From JBBROS01 sp965199595 (lineage in GTDB: Bacteria > Pseudomonadota > Alphaproteobacteria > Acetobacterales > Acetobacteraceae), in NCBI GenBank assembly GCA_965199595.1, contig OZ241182.1, positions 1,674,001-1,738,000 on the forward strand: 64,000 nucleotides of DNA, read 5' to 3'. Shown one piece after another: positions 36,308 to 44,515 of this stretch. The position numbers were made by a program, and so were the translations under genes. Every line of letters begins with the position of its first letter. Position 1 is the stretch's first letter. The notes below the pieces were generated by a model. It did no database searches. It was not told where the DNA came from and saw only the letters and a list, made by a program, of their open reading frames with translations.

Positions 36308-36334
36308 GTTACGGATCGGCACCACGTCCGTGAC
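36308..36334. promoter_or_regulatory. Inverted repeat, candidate HxlR operator for azoR
   Basis: GTTACGGA (36,308-36,315) and TCCGTGAC (36,327-36,334) are inverted arms matching at 7 of 8 positions, 11 bp apart, between the divergent regulator start (36,260) and the azoreductase start (36,354). Placement is right for repression by the HxlR protein; binding is inferred. Confidence 0.45.
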
Positions 36335-36353
36335 CATAGAAGGAATCGACCCC

Positions 36354-36962
36354 ATGAACATCCTGCACATCGATGCAAGCGCCAGCGACGCCGCGGCGTC
36401 CCATTCACGCCGCCTTTCGGCGGAGCTGGTGGACCGGCTGAAGGGGGCCAACCCGGGCGCCTCGGTCATCTACCGCGACGTGGTGGCCGATCGCCTTCCG
36501 CATGTAGACATGACCATCCGCCAGGCCTGGATGCCCGAGGGCCAGAAGGACGCCGCGCTCACGGCGACGATGAACCGGTCCAAGGAACTGGTCGATGAGC
36601 TCAAGGCCGCCGATATCCTGGTCATCGGTTCGCCGATGTACAACTTCTCGGTTCCCTCGACCCTGAAGGCGTGGATCGACCATGTTTCGATCGCCGGGCA
36701 GACGTTCAAGTACACCGCGAGCGGAGCCGAGGGCCAGCTGAAGGGCAAGGCCTACCTGGTGCTGTCATCCGGTGGCGTCTATTCGCAGGGGCCGTTCGCG
36801 GTCAACGAGCACCTCGCGACCTATCTCAAGGCGATCCTGGGCTTCCTGGGCATCAGCGACGTCGAGGTGGTGCGCGCCGAGGGCATTGCCTATGGACCCG
36901 AGCAGGACGCGGCCGCGATGGCCGCAGCCCGGACGCAGATCGGGACGCTCGCCGCAGCATAG
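36354..36962 (+). CDS. azoR: FMN-dependent NADH-azoreductase (flavodoxin-fold quinone reductase)
   Basis: 202 residues from ATG 36,354, preceded by GAAGGAA nine bases upstream; the in-frame ATG at 36,330 lies over the operator and was rejected. MNILHIDASASDAAASHSRR is the phosphate-binding start; GSPMYNFSVPSTLKAWIDHV and SSGGVYSQGPF are the FMN- and NADH-contact motifs of AzoR. It performs two-electron reduction of quinones and azo compounds, limiting redox cycling. Regulated probably by the divergent HxlR protein. Confidence 0.93.
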   Translation: MNILHIDASASDAAASHSRRLSAELVDRLKGANPGASVIYRDVVADRLPHVDMTIRQAWMPEGQKDAALTATMNRSKELVDELKAADILVIGSPMYNFSVPSTLKAWIDHVSIAGQTFKYTASGAEGQLKGKAYLVLSSGGVYSQGPFAVNEHLATYLKAILGFLGISDVEVVRAEGIAYGPEQDAAAMAAARTQIGTLAAA

Positions 36963-36973
36963 GTCCGCGGCTG

Positions 36974-37004
36974 GACAGGCACCGCGTTGGTTACGGTGCC
37001 TGTC
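36974..37004 (+). terminator. Hairpin after azoR, possible terminator
   Basis: GACAGGCACCG (36,974-36,984) and CGGTGCCTGTC (36,994-37,004) are perfect 11-bp arms with a 9-nt loop, 12 bp after the azoR stop. No T-run follows, so a Rho-independent role is only likely by position. Confidence 0.5.
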
Positions 37005-37112
37005 AACCACGCTCGTTCCTGCTCCCCGCCGCCGCGCCTTAACCTTATCTTAGGGTGCGGGTCACATCCTGGGCGCCTGTCCGGATGGAAATGAACATGC
37101 TCTTCAATCACG

Positions 37113-37690
37113 GCGCTCGGGCCAAGCAAGTTCGCGACCGATATCACGACGGATATGCAGCGCCGGACCAGGTTCGCCCTGCTGTCCCTCGTTGTCGACG
37201 AAACCGAGAGCAGCGTCGTCATTACGGATGTGGACGGCCTGATCGAATACGTCAATCCCGGGTTCAGCCGCCTGACCGGCTATTCAATGGAGGAGGTCCT
37301 TGGCAGAAAGCCCGGCAAGCTGGTGCAGGGCCCTCATACCGATCCGGACACGATCGCCCGTATTCAGGCCAACCTGCGCGATGGCAAGCCGTGCTATGAG
37401 GAGATCCTCAACTATACCAAATCGGGAGAGCCCTACTGGATCTCCCTCTCAATCAATCCGATCCGCGATCCCCACGGCGGGGTCGTACGCTTCGTGTCGG
37501 TGCAGGCGAACATCACCGAAACAAAGCAGAGGGTCACCGACGCCCGGGCGAGACTGGATGCGATCGAGCGATCCACCGTCGTCGTCGAGTGGGACCCTCA
37601 TGGCGCGATGGTCAGCGTCAACGACCTTGGGCTCCAGCTTCTCCGCCTGACGTCTGACCGGATCGCCGGGCAGTTCGACGAGCGAGATCA
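37113..37690 (+). pseudogene. PAS-domain sensor protein fragment, truncated at both ends
   Basis: The plus frame begins after a stop at 37,092 and shows PSKFATDITTDMQRR, the end of one PAS-PAC unit, then a complete PAS domain (SLVVDETESSVVITDVDGLI, VNPGFSRLTGYSMEEVLGRK, then LNYTKSGEPYWISLSINPI and VQANITETKQ) and the start of a second (ARLDAIERSTVVVEWDP). Homology stops near 37,690 at GQFD, followed by an unrelated run to 37,943 that overlaps a gene on the other strand. A multi-PAS receptor (possibly a chemoreceptor or GGDEF protein) was cut at both ends. A shortened product from ATG 37,155 is conceivable. Confidence 0.7.
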
Positions 37691-37783
37691 GCGACCTGGT
37701 CACCGACACGCGGAGCCAGATCGAAGTGCTGCTGGCCGCGGTGTGAATTGCCACCCAACCGGTTCATCACCGCACGAGCGAGG

Positions 37784-38560
37784 TCAAAGGCAGCTCAGCC
37801 CGCCGTCCACCGGAAGGCAGACACCGTTTATGTATCGGGCCTCATCCGAGGCAAGGAACAGTGCCGCGTGCGCGACGTCCCAGGCGGTGCCCATGCGCGC
37901 CGTCGGGCTGCGGGCATGGCGTGCGGCCACCATGGCCTCCTGATCTCCATAGCTGCCGGCGATCTGGCTGTAGATCAGCGGCGTATCGATCAAGCCGGGC
38001 ATGACCACGTTGGCGCGAACACCCTGTCTCGCGTACTGGATCGCCAGGGCGCGCGTGAACTGGTTCAAGCCGGCCTTGCTCGCGTAGTAGGAGAAGTAGG
38101 GGTATTCAGTGACAACCTCGGCGGCGATCGAGGAGATGTTCACGATTGCACCGCGGCCTTGCTTGAGCATCACCGGCAGCACATGCTTGCAAGCGAGAAA
38201 GGCGCTGGTGAGGTTCACGTCCAGCGCGCGGCGCCAGCTTTCTTCGCTGGCCTCGATCGGGTCGCCCATGCTGGTGATGCCGACGTTGTTGTGCAGCACG
38301 TCGAGCTGCCCGTACGCTGTCAGCGTCTGGCGAACGACGCTGGCCAGCGCCTCCGAACTGGTGACATCCGCCACACAGGCGATGGCTTGCCCGCCTTCAC
38401 CTCGGATGATATCCCGGGTCTCCTCGGCCGCTTCCGCCCGCACATCGACTGCGACCACGCGGGCGCCTTCCCGGGCGTAGAGCACAGCTGCTGCCTTGCC
38501 ATTGCCCCAGCCCGGCCCGGACGACCCGGCGCCCAGCACCAGGACCACCCGATCCACCAT
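37784..38560 (-). CDS. Short-chain dehydrogenase/reductase (SDR)
   Basis: 258 residues from ATG 38,560, chosen since MVDRVVLVLGAGSSGPGWGN is the cofactor-binding start; ATG 38,605 would add a Gly/Arg tail. VLHNNVGIT (NNxG), IVNISSIAAEV (Ser) and YFSYYASKAGLNQFTRALA (Tyr-Lys) complete the catalytic set; INGVCLPVDGGLSCL ends it. The glycine-rich loop GAGSSGPGWGNG is a variant seen in some SDR subfamilies. Same strand as, and downstream of, the acyl-CoA synthetase, with 270 bp of unexplained sequence between. Probable hydroxyacyl or alcohol dehydrogenase. Confidence 0.9.
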   Translation of the reverse strand: MVDRVVLVLGAGSSGPGWGNGKAAAVLYAREGARVVAVDVRAEAAEETRDIIRGEGGQAIACVADVTSSEALASVVRQTLTAYGQLDVLHNNVGITSMGDPIEASEESWRRALDVNLTSAFLACKHVLPVMLKQGRGAIVNISSIAAEVVTEYPYFSYYASKAGLNQFTRALAIQYARQGVRANVVMPGLIDTPLIYSQIAGSYGDQEAMVAARHARSPTARMGTAWDVAHAALFLASDEARYINGVCLPVDGGLSCL

Positions 38561-38605
38561 GCGTCGCCTGCCGCCGTCGGCGCGCGGATCACTTACTGCA
38601 TCCAT

Positions 38606-38877
38606 TGGTCAGGAACCTTTCAAGTCAAGGTCAGGATGAGCTCATGCCGACCGGCACCGAGATCATCGCCTCGCGCAGGTGCACCGCGGGGCTCTCGATC
38701 CGGGTCGCTGCCGCCGGGCCGGGCTGCCGTACCAGCCGGGGGGAACCGAGATCCGCCATCAAGCGACAGTCTCGGCGATGAACCAACTGCGCAAGTCCGC
38801 CCTGCGTCCGCGACCAGGCCGGTCGAGGCCGGACCCGCGCAAGTTCGAGTGGGCGGCGGCGCCATCCGCCTTCCTCG
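38606..38877. other. 272-bp spacer with possible coding remnant
   Basis: The minus strand has an open frame ending at 38,631 (VRQPGPAAATRIESPAVHLR, then EAMISVPVGMSSS) without a recognisable start or family. It may be the 3' end of a deleted gene in the synthetase-SDR unit. No promoter, RNA or repeat was recognised. Confidence 0.3.
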
Positions 38878-40455
38878 CTACGCAATCAGTTCCGGCTTCA
38901 CGTCATCAAGGCAGCCGCGCGCCTGCAGCTCCTCGCGCACCATCTTCTTGGTGATCTTGCCATAGGCGGACCTCGGCAGCTCCTCCCAGAACACGACCCG
39001 CTTCGGCATCTTGTAGCGCGCGACCTTGTCCTCGAGCCAGCTCAGCAGGCTCGCCTCCTCCAGCGCCACGCCGGGCCGGCGGACACAGACGGCGATGCCG
39101 GCCTCGCCCCAGGTGCGGTCGGGAACGCCGACGATCGCAACCTCGGCCAAGGCCGGGTGGGTCAACAGCTTCTCCTCGATCTCGCGCGGATACACGTTGG
39201 AGCCGCCGGAGATGTACATGTCGGAGGCGCGGCCGGTGATGAACAGGTAGCCCGCGCTGTCCAGGTGGCCCAGGTCGCCGGTGCGGAACCAGCCGTCCCG
39301 AAACGCCTTCGCGTTGGCCTCCGGGTTGTTGTAGTACCCGGCGAACACGGCCGGACCGCAGACGCAGATCTCTCCCGTCTCGCCCGCTTTCAGTTCAGTC
39401 CCGGTGTCGTCCTGGATCTGCACCTGCATGCCGGTCCGCTCGAACCCGCAGGTGCCGATCCGGACGCCGGGCCCGTCCTCGGCGGCGTGCTCGGCGGGGG
39501 GCAGCACGGTGATGTTGCCGGTCACCTCGCCAAGCCCGAAATACTGCACGAGCACCGGGCCCAGCTTGGACAGGGCGAACTTCTGGTCCTCGCGATACAT
39601 CGGCGCGCCGGCGTAGATCACGTAGCGCAGCGAGGAGTGATCGAACCGATCGACGGCGTCACTCTCTGTCAACAGCTTCACGATCGTCGGCACGGTGAAC
39701 ATGTTGGTCACGCGCCAACGTTCGACGAGGCGCCAGGTCTCGGCGGCGTCGAACCGGTCGCCGGCCGGCATGATCGTGCGAACGCCGTGTGCCACCTGCG
39801 TCAGTTGATGCACCCCGGCGCCGTGCGACAGCGGCGCCAGCAGGAGCGACGCATCGTTGTGCGTGGTCGCGGGCATCAGGTCGCACAGGTGGTTGGTGAT
39901 CACGAAGGCCATGTGCCCGTGGGTGAGCACCCCCGCCTTCGGCCGCCCGGTGGTGCCGGAGGTGAAGAAGAACCAGCAGGGATCGTCGTACTCGACGTCA
40001 GCGGCCGCGACGGCCGCGCCGGCGTGCTGCTCCACCAGCCCATCGTAGCTCCGGCCCCAGGGCGCGTCCCCGATCGACACGACCAGCCGCAGGTCCGGCA
40101 CTTCGGCCAGCACGGCGGCGGCGTGCTCGGGGAAGCCGGCCTCGCAGATCAGCGCGCTGGCCCCGCTGGCCGAACCCAGGTAGGCGACCTCCGATGGCGA
40201 TTGGCGGAAGTTGGCCGGTGCCCACACCGCACCCAGGCGGAAGCAGGCGAACATGCTCTCGAACATCTGGTTGCCGTTGCGCGACTGCACCAGCACACGG
40301 TCGCCCTTGCCGATGCCGTTGGCCATCATCGCCGCGACCATCGCATCGACCCGGCGGTCCATCTCCGCCCAGGTCCAAGACAGCGCGCCCCAGATCAGGG
40401 CCGGCTCATCGGCATGCCGCCGGGCGTTTTGCCGCAGGACGTGCGACAGGTTCAT
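38878..40455 (-). CDS. AMP-forming acyl-CoA synthetase (class I adenylate-forming)
   Basis: 525 residues from ATG 40,455 (MNLSHVLRQNARRHADEPAL). FFFTSGTTGRPKAGVLTHGH is the P-loop; YFGLGEVTGN (motif A5); GYLFITGRASDMYISGGSNV then YPREIE (A7-A8 hinge); PRSAYGKITKKMVRE carries the catalytic Lys. It activates an organic acid to its CoA thioester. Divergent from the TRAP operon across 400 bp that contains a near-palindrome, suggesting joint control. In a locus with PobA, an aromatic acid such as a benzoate or cinnamate is a plausible substrate, but unproven. Confidence 0.92.
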   Translation of the reverse strand: MNLSHVLRQNARRHADEPALIWGALSWTWAEMDRRVDAMVAAMMANGIGKGDRVLVQSRNGNQMFESMFACFRLGAVWAPANFRQSPSEVAYLGSASGASALICEAGFPEHAAAVLAEVPDLRLVVSIGDAPWGRSYDGLVEQHAGAAVAAADVEYDDPCWFFFTSGTTGRPKAGVLTHGHMAFVITNHLCDLMPATTHNDASLLLAPLSHGAGVHQLTQVAHGVRTIMPAGDRFDAAETWRLVERWRVTNMFTVPTIVKLLTESDAVDRFDHSSLRYVIYAGAPMYREDQKFALSKLGPVLVQYFGLGEVTGNITVLPPAEHAAEDGPGVRIGTCGFERTGMQVQIQDDTGTELKAGETGEICVCGPAVFAGYYNNPEANAKAFRDGWFRTGDLGHLDSAGYLFITGRASDMYISGGSNVYPREIEEKLLTHPALAEVAIVGVPDRTWGEAGIAVCVRRPGVALEEASLLSWLEDKVARYKMPKRVVFWEELPRSAYGKITKKMVREELQARGCLDDVKPELIA

Positions 40456-40855
40456 CACCCGGCGGCTGCACGGCACGACGCCGCCCCTTGGTGCCACGGG
40501 CGCGATGCTCAATGCGCGCGCCCCGGGATGGACACGGGATTGGCACACGATGCGCTTCCTGTTTCCGGCACGGCGTTTTCCCGTTGTGCGGACGGACAAT
40601 GCGACCAGCCGACGATGCAAGCCTCGCTCACGGGATCATCTCCTCCATCCTATGGACCGGTGCCGGCCGGGCCGGCGCGCGGCTGCCCGGCCCGCGTGCG
40701 GCAACCGTCCAGCATGTGCACGCCGATATTTCGTGTTTACACGCAAAAATTGGCTGCCTAGGTTGAGTGCTGTCAAGAAAATAAGGTCAGCGCCACGTAT
40801 CGGCAACAGTGTGGACAGCCACAAGGTGCGATGGCGACCTAGGGAGAGCAGAACG
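40456..40855. promoter_or_regulatory. 400-bp divergent intergenic region between acyl-CoA synthetase and TRAP2
   Basis: No gene is supported. The left part is GC-rich and of coding-like composition in several frames but without a consistent family. From ~40,725 an AT-rich patch begins, with a near-palindrome at 40,729-40,747, and ends with a GGGAGA-type ribosome site at 40,842. Promoters for both directions are expected here. Confidence 0.4.
40729..40747. promoter_or_regulatory. Near-palindromic candidate operator upstream of TRAP2
   Basis: TTTCGTGTTTACACGCAAA has CGTGT/ACACG arms around TT, in an AT-rich island of an otherwise GC-rich region, about 110 bp before dctP. It could bind a GntR- or LacI-type regulator; none is encoded beside it. 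Confidence 0.4.
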
Positions 40856-41863
40856 ATGACGTCGATCCGACGCCGGATATTGCTGACGGGTGCCGCGGCT
40901 CTACCGCTGGCCGGTGTGGGGCACGCGGCCAGGGCTGCCGAGTTCAACTACAAGTTCGCCACCAACCTGCCGATCACGCATCCCATGAACCTCCGTATCG
41001 CGGCCGCGATCAAACGCATCCAGGCCCAGACGAACGGGCAGCTGGACATCGGGCTGTTTCCCAACAGCCAGCTCGGCACGGATCCGGACATGCTGAGCCA
41101 GGTCCGGTCCGGCGCGATCCAGTTCTTCACCCTGTCTGGCCTGATCCTTTCCACCTTGGTTCCGCTGGCGGCGGTCAACGGTGTCGGCTTCGCGTTCAAG
41201 AACACCGATCAAGCGCTGGCCGCCATGGACGGCAAGCTGGGTGAGCTGGTGCGGGCCGAGATCGAGAAGCGCGGCCTGATGGCATTCCCGCACATGTTCG
41301 ACAGCGGCTTCCGCCAGATCACCTCCAGCGTGAAGCCGATCCAGACACCCAACGACCTGAAGGCCATGAAGATCCGGGTGCCGCCCGCGGCGCTATGGAC
41401 CTCCATGTTCTCGTCCTTCGGTGCGTCGCCGACCACGATCAGCTTCAACGAGACCTATTCGGCGCTGCAGACCAAGGTCGCCGATGCGCAGGAAAACCCG
41501 CTCTCCGTGATCGAGACCGCCAAGCTCTACGAGGTCCAGAGCTACTGCTCCATGACCAACCACATGTGGGACGGCTTCTGGCTGCTGACCAACAAGCGCG
41601 CGTTCTCGGCACTTCCCCAGGCGACGCAGGACGTGGTGGCCAAGGAGTTCGCCCAGGCGGTGGCCGAGGCGCGGGTCGATGTCGCCAAGCTGAATGCCGA
41701 CCTTCGGGCACAGCTTGCCGGGCGCGGGCTCAAGTTCAACGACCCGGACCCGGTCGCCTTCCGGGACGTGCTTCGTCAGACCGGCTTCTATAGCGAGTGG
41801 AAGAAGCGCTTCGGCGACCAGGCCTGGAGCACATTGGAGGGCTACGTCGGCCCCTTGTCGTGA
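40856..41863 (+). CDS. dctP: TRAP transporter substrate-binding protein (DctP family), copy 2
   Basis: 335 residues from ATG 40,856; upstream in-frame ATGs lack a signal. MTSIRRRILLTGAAALPLAG, ending HAARAAEF, is a Tat-like signal. The mature part (FNYKFATNLPITHPMNLRIA, then GLFPNSQLGTDPDMLSQVRS, ISFNETYSALQTKVADAQEN) parallels copy 1 nearly throughout. It binds an organic, probably aromatic or keto, acid for the DctQM permease whose start overlaps this stop (GTGA). Confidence 0.92.
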   Translation: MTSIRRRILLTGAAALPLAGVGHAARAAEFNYKFATNLPITHPMNLRIAAAIKRIQAQTNGQLDIGLFPNSQLGTDPDMLSQVRSGAIQFFTLSGLILSTLVPLAAVNGVGFAFKNTDQALAAMDGKLGELVRAEIEKRGLMAFPHMFDSGFRQITSSVKPIQTPNDLKAMKIRVPPAALWTSMFSSFGASPTTISFNETYSALQTKVADAQENPLSVIETAKLYEVQSYCSMTNHMWDGFWLLTNKRAFSALPQATQDVVAKEFAQAVAEARVDVAKLNADLRAQLAGRGLKFNDPDPVAFRDVLRQTGFYSEWKKRFGDQAWSTLEGYVGPLS

Positions 41864-43737
41864 CGGCAGGGCAACCGGCCGCCATTCCGCACCCGCACAC
41901 GCGGCCCGGGGCCGCGCCCGCCATCGTCCGCAATGCGGAGCGATGGCTGGTGCGGCTGATCGAGGCCGCCGCAGCCCTGATCGTGCTGGCCGAGATCGTC
42001 ATCCTGAGCGCCGGCGTGCTGTTCCGCTTCGTGCTGCACCGCCCGCTCGTATGGTCGGATGAACTCGCCTCCTTCCTGTTCCTGTGGCTCGCCATGCTGG
42101 GCTCGGTCATCGCCCTGCACCGCCAGCAGCACATGCGGCTCACCGCGGTCCTCGGCCTGGTGTCACCGCGGGCGCAGGCGGTTCTGCAGGCGCTGGCGCT
42201 GGGCGCGGCGGTCCTGTTCCTGCTGCTGATCCTGCCGCATGCCACCGACTACGCCGCCGACCAGTGGTGGATCGAGACACCGGCGCTGGGCTGGACGGAC
42301 ATGGCGCGGACCGGCGCCCTGCCGGCCGGGTTCGGCATCATGGCGCTGCTCTGCGCGCTGCAGCTCGCGCGCCTGCCGTGGCGCGACGTGGCGATCGCGG
42401 TCTTGGTGCTGCTTGCGCTCGGTGTCCTGATGTATGCCGGCGGCCCGGCGCTGCGGGCCATGGGCAACTGGAACCTGGTCGTGTTCTTCGTAGGGCTGCT
42501 GATGCTCTGCGTGCTGTCCGGCGTGCCGATCGGGTTCTCGTTCGGCCTGGCGACCTTCGCCTATCTCGCCACCACGACCTCCGTGCCGCTCTCCGTCGTG
42601 GTCAGCCGCATGGATGAGGGCATGAGTTCGCTGATCCTGCTGGCCGTGCCGCTGTTCGTGCTGCTCGGCGCACTGATCGAGATGACGGGCATGGCGGCGG
42701 CCATGGTGGGCTTCCTGGTGGCGCTGCTCGGCCATGTCCGCGGCGGCCTCAACTTCGTGCTGCTGGGCGCGATGTACCTGATCTCCGGGATCTCCGGCTC
42801 CAAGGCGGCCGACATGGCCGCGGTGGCACCCGTGCTGTTCCCGGAGATGAAGCGCCGCGGCATCAACGAGGGCGAGATGGTGTCGCTGCTCTCCGCATCG
42901 GGGGCGATGAGCGAGACGATTCCGCCCTCCATCGTGCTGATCGCGATCGGGTCCACCACGGGCGTGTCCATCGCGGCGCTGTTCACCGGCGGCCTGGTGC
43001 CGGCCCTGGTGCTGGCCCTCGCGCTGGCTGCCATCGCCTGGCACCGTTCGCGCGACGTGCCGGCGGCAACGGGCGGCCGGGCTTCGCTGCGCACCATCGG
43101 CGCCACGCTGCTGATCGCGCTGCCGGCGCTGATCCTGCCGGTCGTGATCCGCGCCTTCGTGATCGAGGGCGTCACCACCGCGACGGAGGTCTCGACCATC
43201 GGGATCGCCTACAGCGTGATGGCCGGGCTGCTGGTCTATCGGCAGTTCGACTGGCGGCGGGTGTATCCGATCCTGGTGGAGACCGCATCGCTCTCGGGCG
43301 CGATCCTGTTCATCATCGGCGCCGCCACCTGCATGGCTTGGGCGCTCACGCAGTCCGGCTTCTCCCACGGCCTGGCCAGCGCGATGGAGGCGATCCCCGG
43401 GGGGTCCTTCGGGTTCCTCGCCGTCTCCATCGTCGCCTTCATCGTGCTTGGCAGCGTCCTCGAGGGTATTCCGGCGATTGTGCTGTTCGGACCCTTGCTG
43501 TTCCCCATTGCGCGCGCGGTTGGCATCCACGAGGTCCATTATGCCATGGTGGCGGTGCTGGCGATGGGCCTGGGCCTGTTCGCGCCGCCCTTCGGGGTGG
43601 GCTATTATGCGGCATGCGCCATCGGCCGGGTCAGTCCGGATGCGGGGATGCGCCGCATCTGGCCGTATCTCGGTGCCCTGCTCGCCGGGCTGGTCCTCGT
43701 GGCCGCCATACCCTGGCTCTCCACGGGCTTCCTGTGA
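41860..43737 (+). CDS. dctQM: TRAP transporter fused DctQ-DctM permease, copy 2 (intact)
   Basis: 625 residues from GTG 41,860. The DctQ part (~1-170) includes RPLVWSDELASFLFLWLAML; the DctM part includes LILLAVPLFVLLGALIEMTG, ISGSKAADMAAVAPVLFPEM and LEGIPAIVLFGPLLFPIARA, and ends APPFGVGYYAACAIGRVSPD with a final helix. It is the functional reference for the broken copy at 5364. Sodium-driven uptake of the acid captured by DctP. Followed by SDR and PobA genes in the same direction at short spacing. Confidence 0.95.
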   Translation: MTAGQPAAIPHPHTRPGAAPAIVRNAERWLVRLIEAAAALIVLAEIVILSAGVLFRFVLHRPLVWSDELASFLFLWLAMLGSVIALHRQQHMRLTAVLGLVSPRAQAVLQALALGAAVLFLLLILPHATDYAADQWWIETPALGWTDMARTGALPAGFGIMALLCALQLARLPWRDVAIAVLVLLALGVLMYAGGPALRAMGNWNLVVFFVGLLMLCVLSGVPIGFSFGLATFAYLATTTSVPLSVVVSRMDEGMSSLILLAVPLFVLLGALIEMTGMAAAMVGFLVALLGHVRGGLNFVLLGAMYLISGISGSKAADMAAVAPVLFPEMKRRGINEGEMVSLLSASGAMSETIPPSIVLIAIGSTTGVSIAALFTGGLVPALVLALALAAIAWHRSRDVPAATGGRASLRTIGATLLIALPALILPVVIRAFVIEGVTTATEVSTIGIAYSVMAGLLVYRQFDWRRVYPILVETASLSGAILFIIGAATCMAWALTQSGFSHGLASAMEAIPGGSFGFLAVSIVAFIVLGSVLEGIPAIVLFGPLLFPIARAVGIHEVHYAMVAVLAMGLGLFAPPFGVGYYAACAIGRVSPDAGMRRIWPYLGALLAGLVLVAAIPWLSTGFL

Positions 43738-43748
43738 GGGACATCACC

Positions 43749-44513
43749 ATGCGCTTGCAGGACAAGGTTGCCATCGTCACCGGGGGGCTGTCCGGCATCG
43801 GCGCCGCCATCGCGCAACGCTTCGCGGCCGAGGGCGCGCGGGTCGTCGCCGCCGACCTGGCCACGGATGCGACCAGCCTCGCCGAGGACGGGATCGCCCC
43901 GTTCCGGACCGACGTCTCCGACCCGGCCAGTGTCGAGCACCTGGTCGCTGCGGTGGTGGCGAAGCACGGGAGGCTCGATTGCCTGGTGAACTCCGCCGGC
44001 ATCGGCGCGGACGTGCCGTTCCTGGACACCACGCTGGCGCAGTTCGACCGGATCATCGCCATCAACCTGCGTGGCACCTTCATCGTCGGCCAGTGCGCCG
44101 CCCGGGCCATGCGGGATTGCGGCGGCGGTGCCATCCTCAACATCGCCAGCGTCTCCGGCATGGTCGGCAATGTCGGCCGCTCCGCCTATGGCGCCTCCAA
44201 GGGCGGTGTCGTCCTGCTCAGCAAGGTCATGGCGGTGGACCTGGCCGCCTATGGCATCCGGGTGAACGTGCTGGCCCCGGGCCCGGTCGCCACCCCGCTG
44301 ACGGACGAGATCCATACGCCGGCGGTGCGCGAGCAGTGGCACGAGCGGACCATCCTGCGCCGCTACGGCCGTCCCGACGAGATGGCCGGCGCTGCCGTGT
44401 TCCTCTGCTCGGAGGATGCGAGCTACGTGACCGGTCACGTCCTGGCGGCCGATGGCGGCTTCGTCTCGTCGGGCCTCACCGTCCGTCCTACCTCGCCGGC
44501 CGGCCGGGAGTAG
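43749..44513 (+). CDS. Short-chain dehydrogenase/reductase (FabG-like)
   Basis: 254 residues from ATG 43,749, 11 bp after dctQM. KVAIVTGGLSGIGAAIAQRF (cofactor), CLVNSAGIGADVPF (NSAG variant of NNAG), ILNIASVSGM (Ser), SAYGASKGGVVLLSKV (Tyr-Lys), ends YVTGHVLAADGGFV. NAD(P)-dependent oxidoreductase of 3-hydroxy or cyclic substrates. It is in one run with the TRAP genes and pobA, so probably acts on a compound carried by this transporter. Confidence 0.92.
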   Translation: MRLQDKVAIVTGGLSGIGAAIAQRFAAEGARVVAADLATDATSLAEDGIAPFRTDVSDPASVEHLVAAVVAKHGRLDCLVNSAGIGADVPFLDTTLAQFDRIIAINLRGTFIVGQCAARAMRDCGGGAILNIASVSGMVGNVGRSAYGASKGGVVLLSKVMAVDLAAYGIRVNVLAPGPVATPLTDEIHTPAVREQWHERTILRRYGRPDEMAGAAVFLCSEDASYVTGHVLAADGGFVSSGLTVRPTSPAGRE

Positions 44514-44515
44514 CC

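Noticed and set aside
36330..36353. Extended N-terminus of the azoreductase
   Set aside because: The ATG at 36,330 lies over the dyad and lacks a ribosome site, while ATG 36,354 is preceded by GAAGGAA and begins the family's MxxLHIDAS start.
36974..37004. A second regulatory site after azoR containing GGTTACGG, as in the upstream dyad
   Set aside because: The shared word sits in the loop of a strong stop-proximal hairpin and has no matching arm; a terminator is simpler.
43338..44513. A long plus frame suggesting a longer SDR fused to DctM
   Set aside because: The frame upstream of 43,749 is out of phase with dctQM and compositionally a shadow; the SDR fold starts at 43,749.
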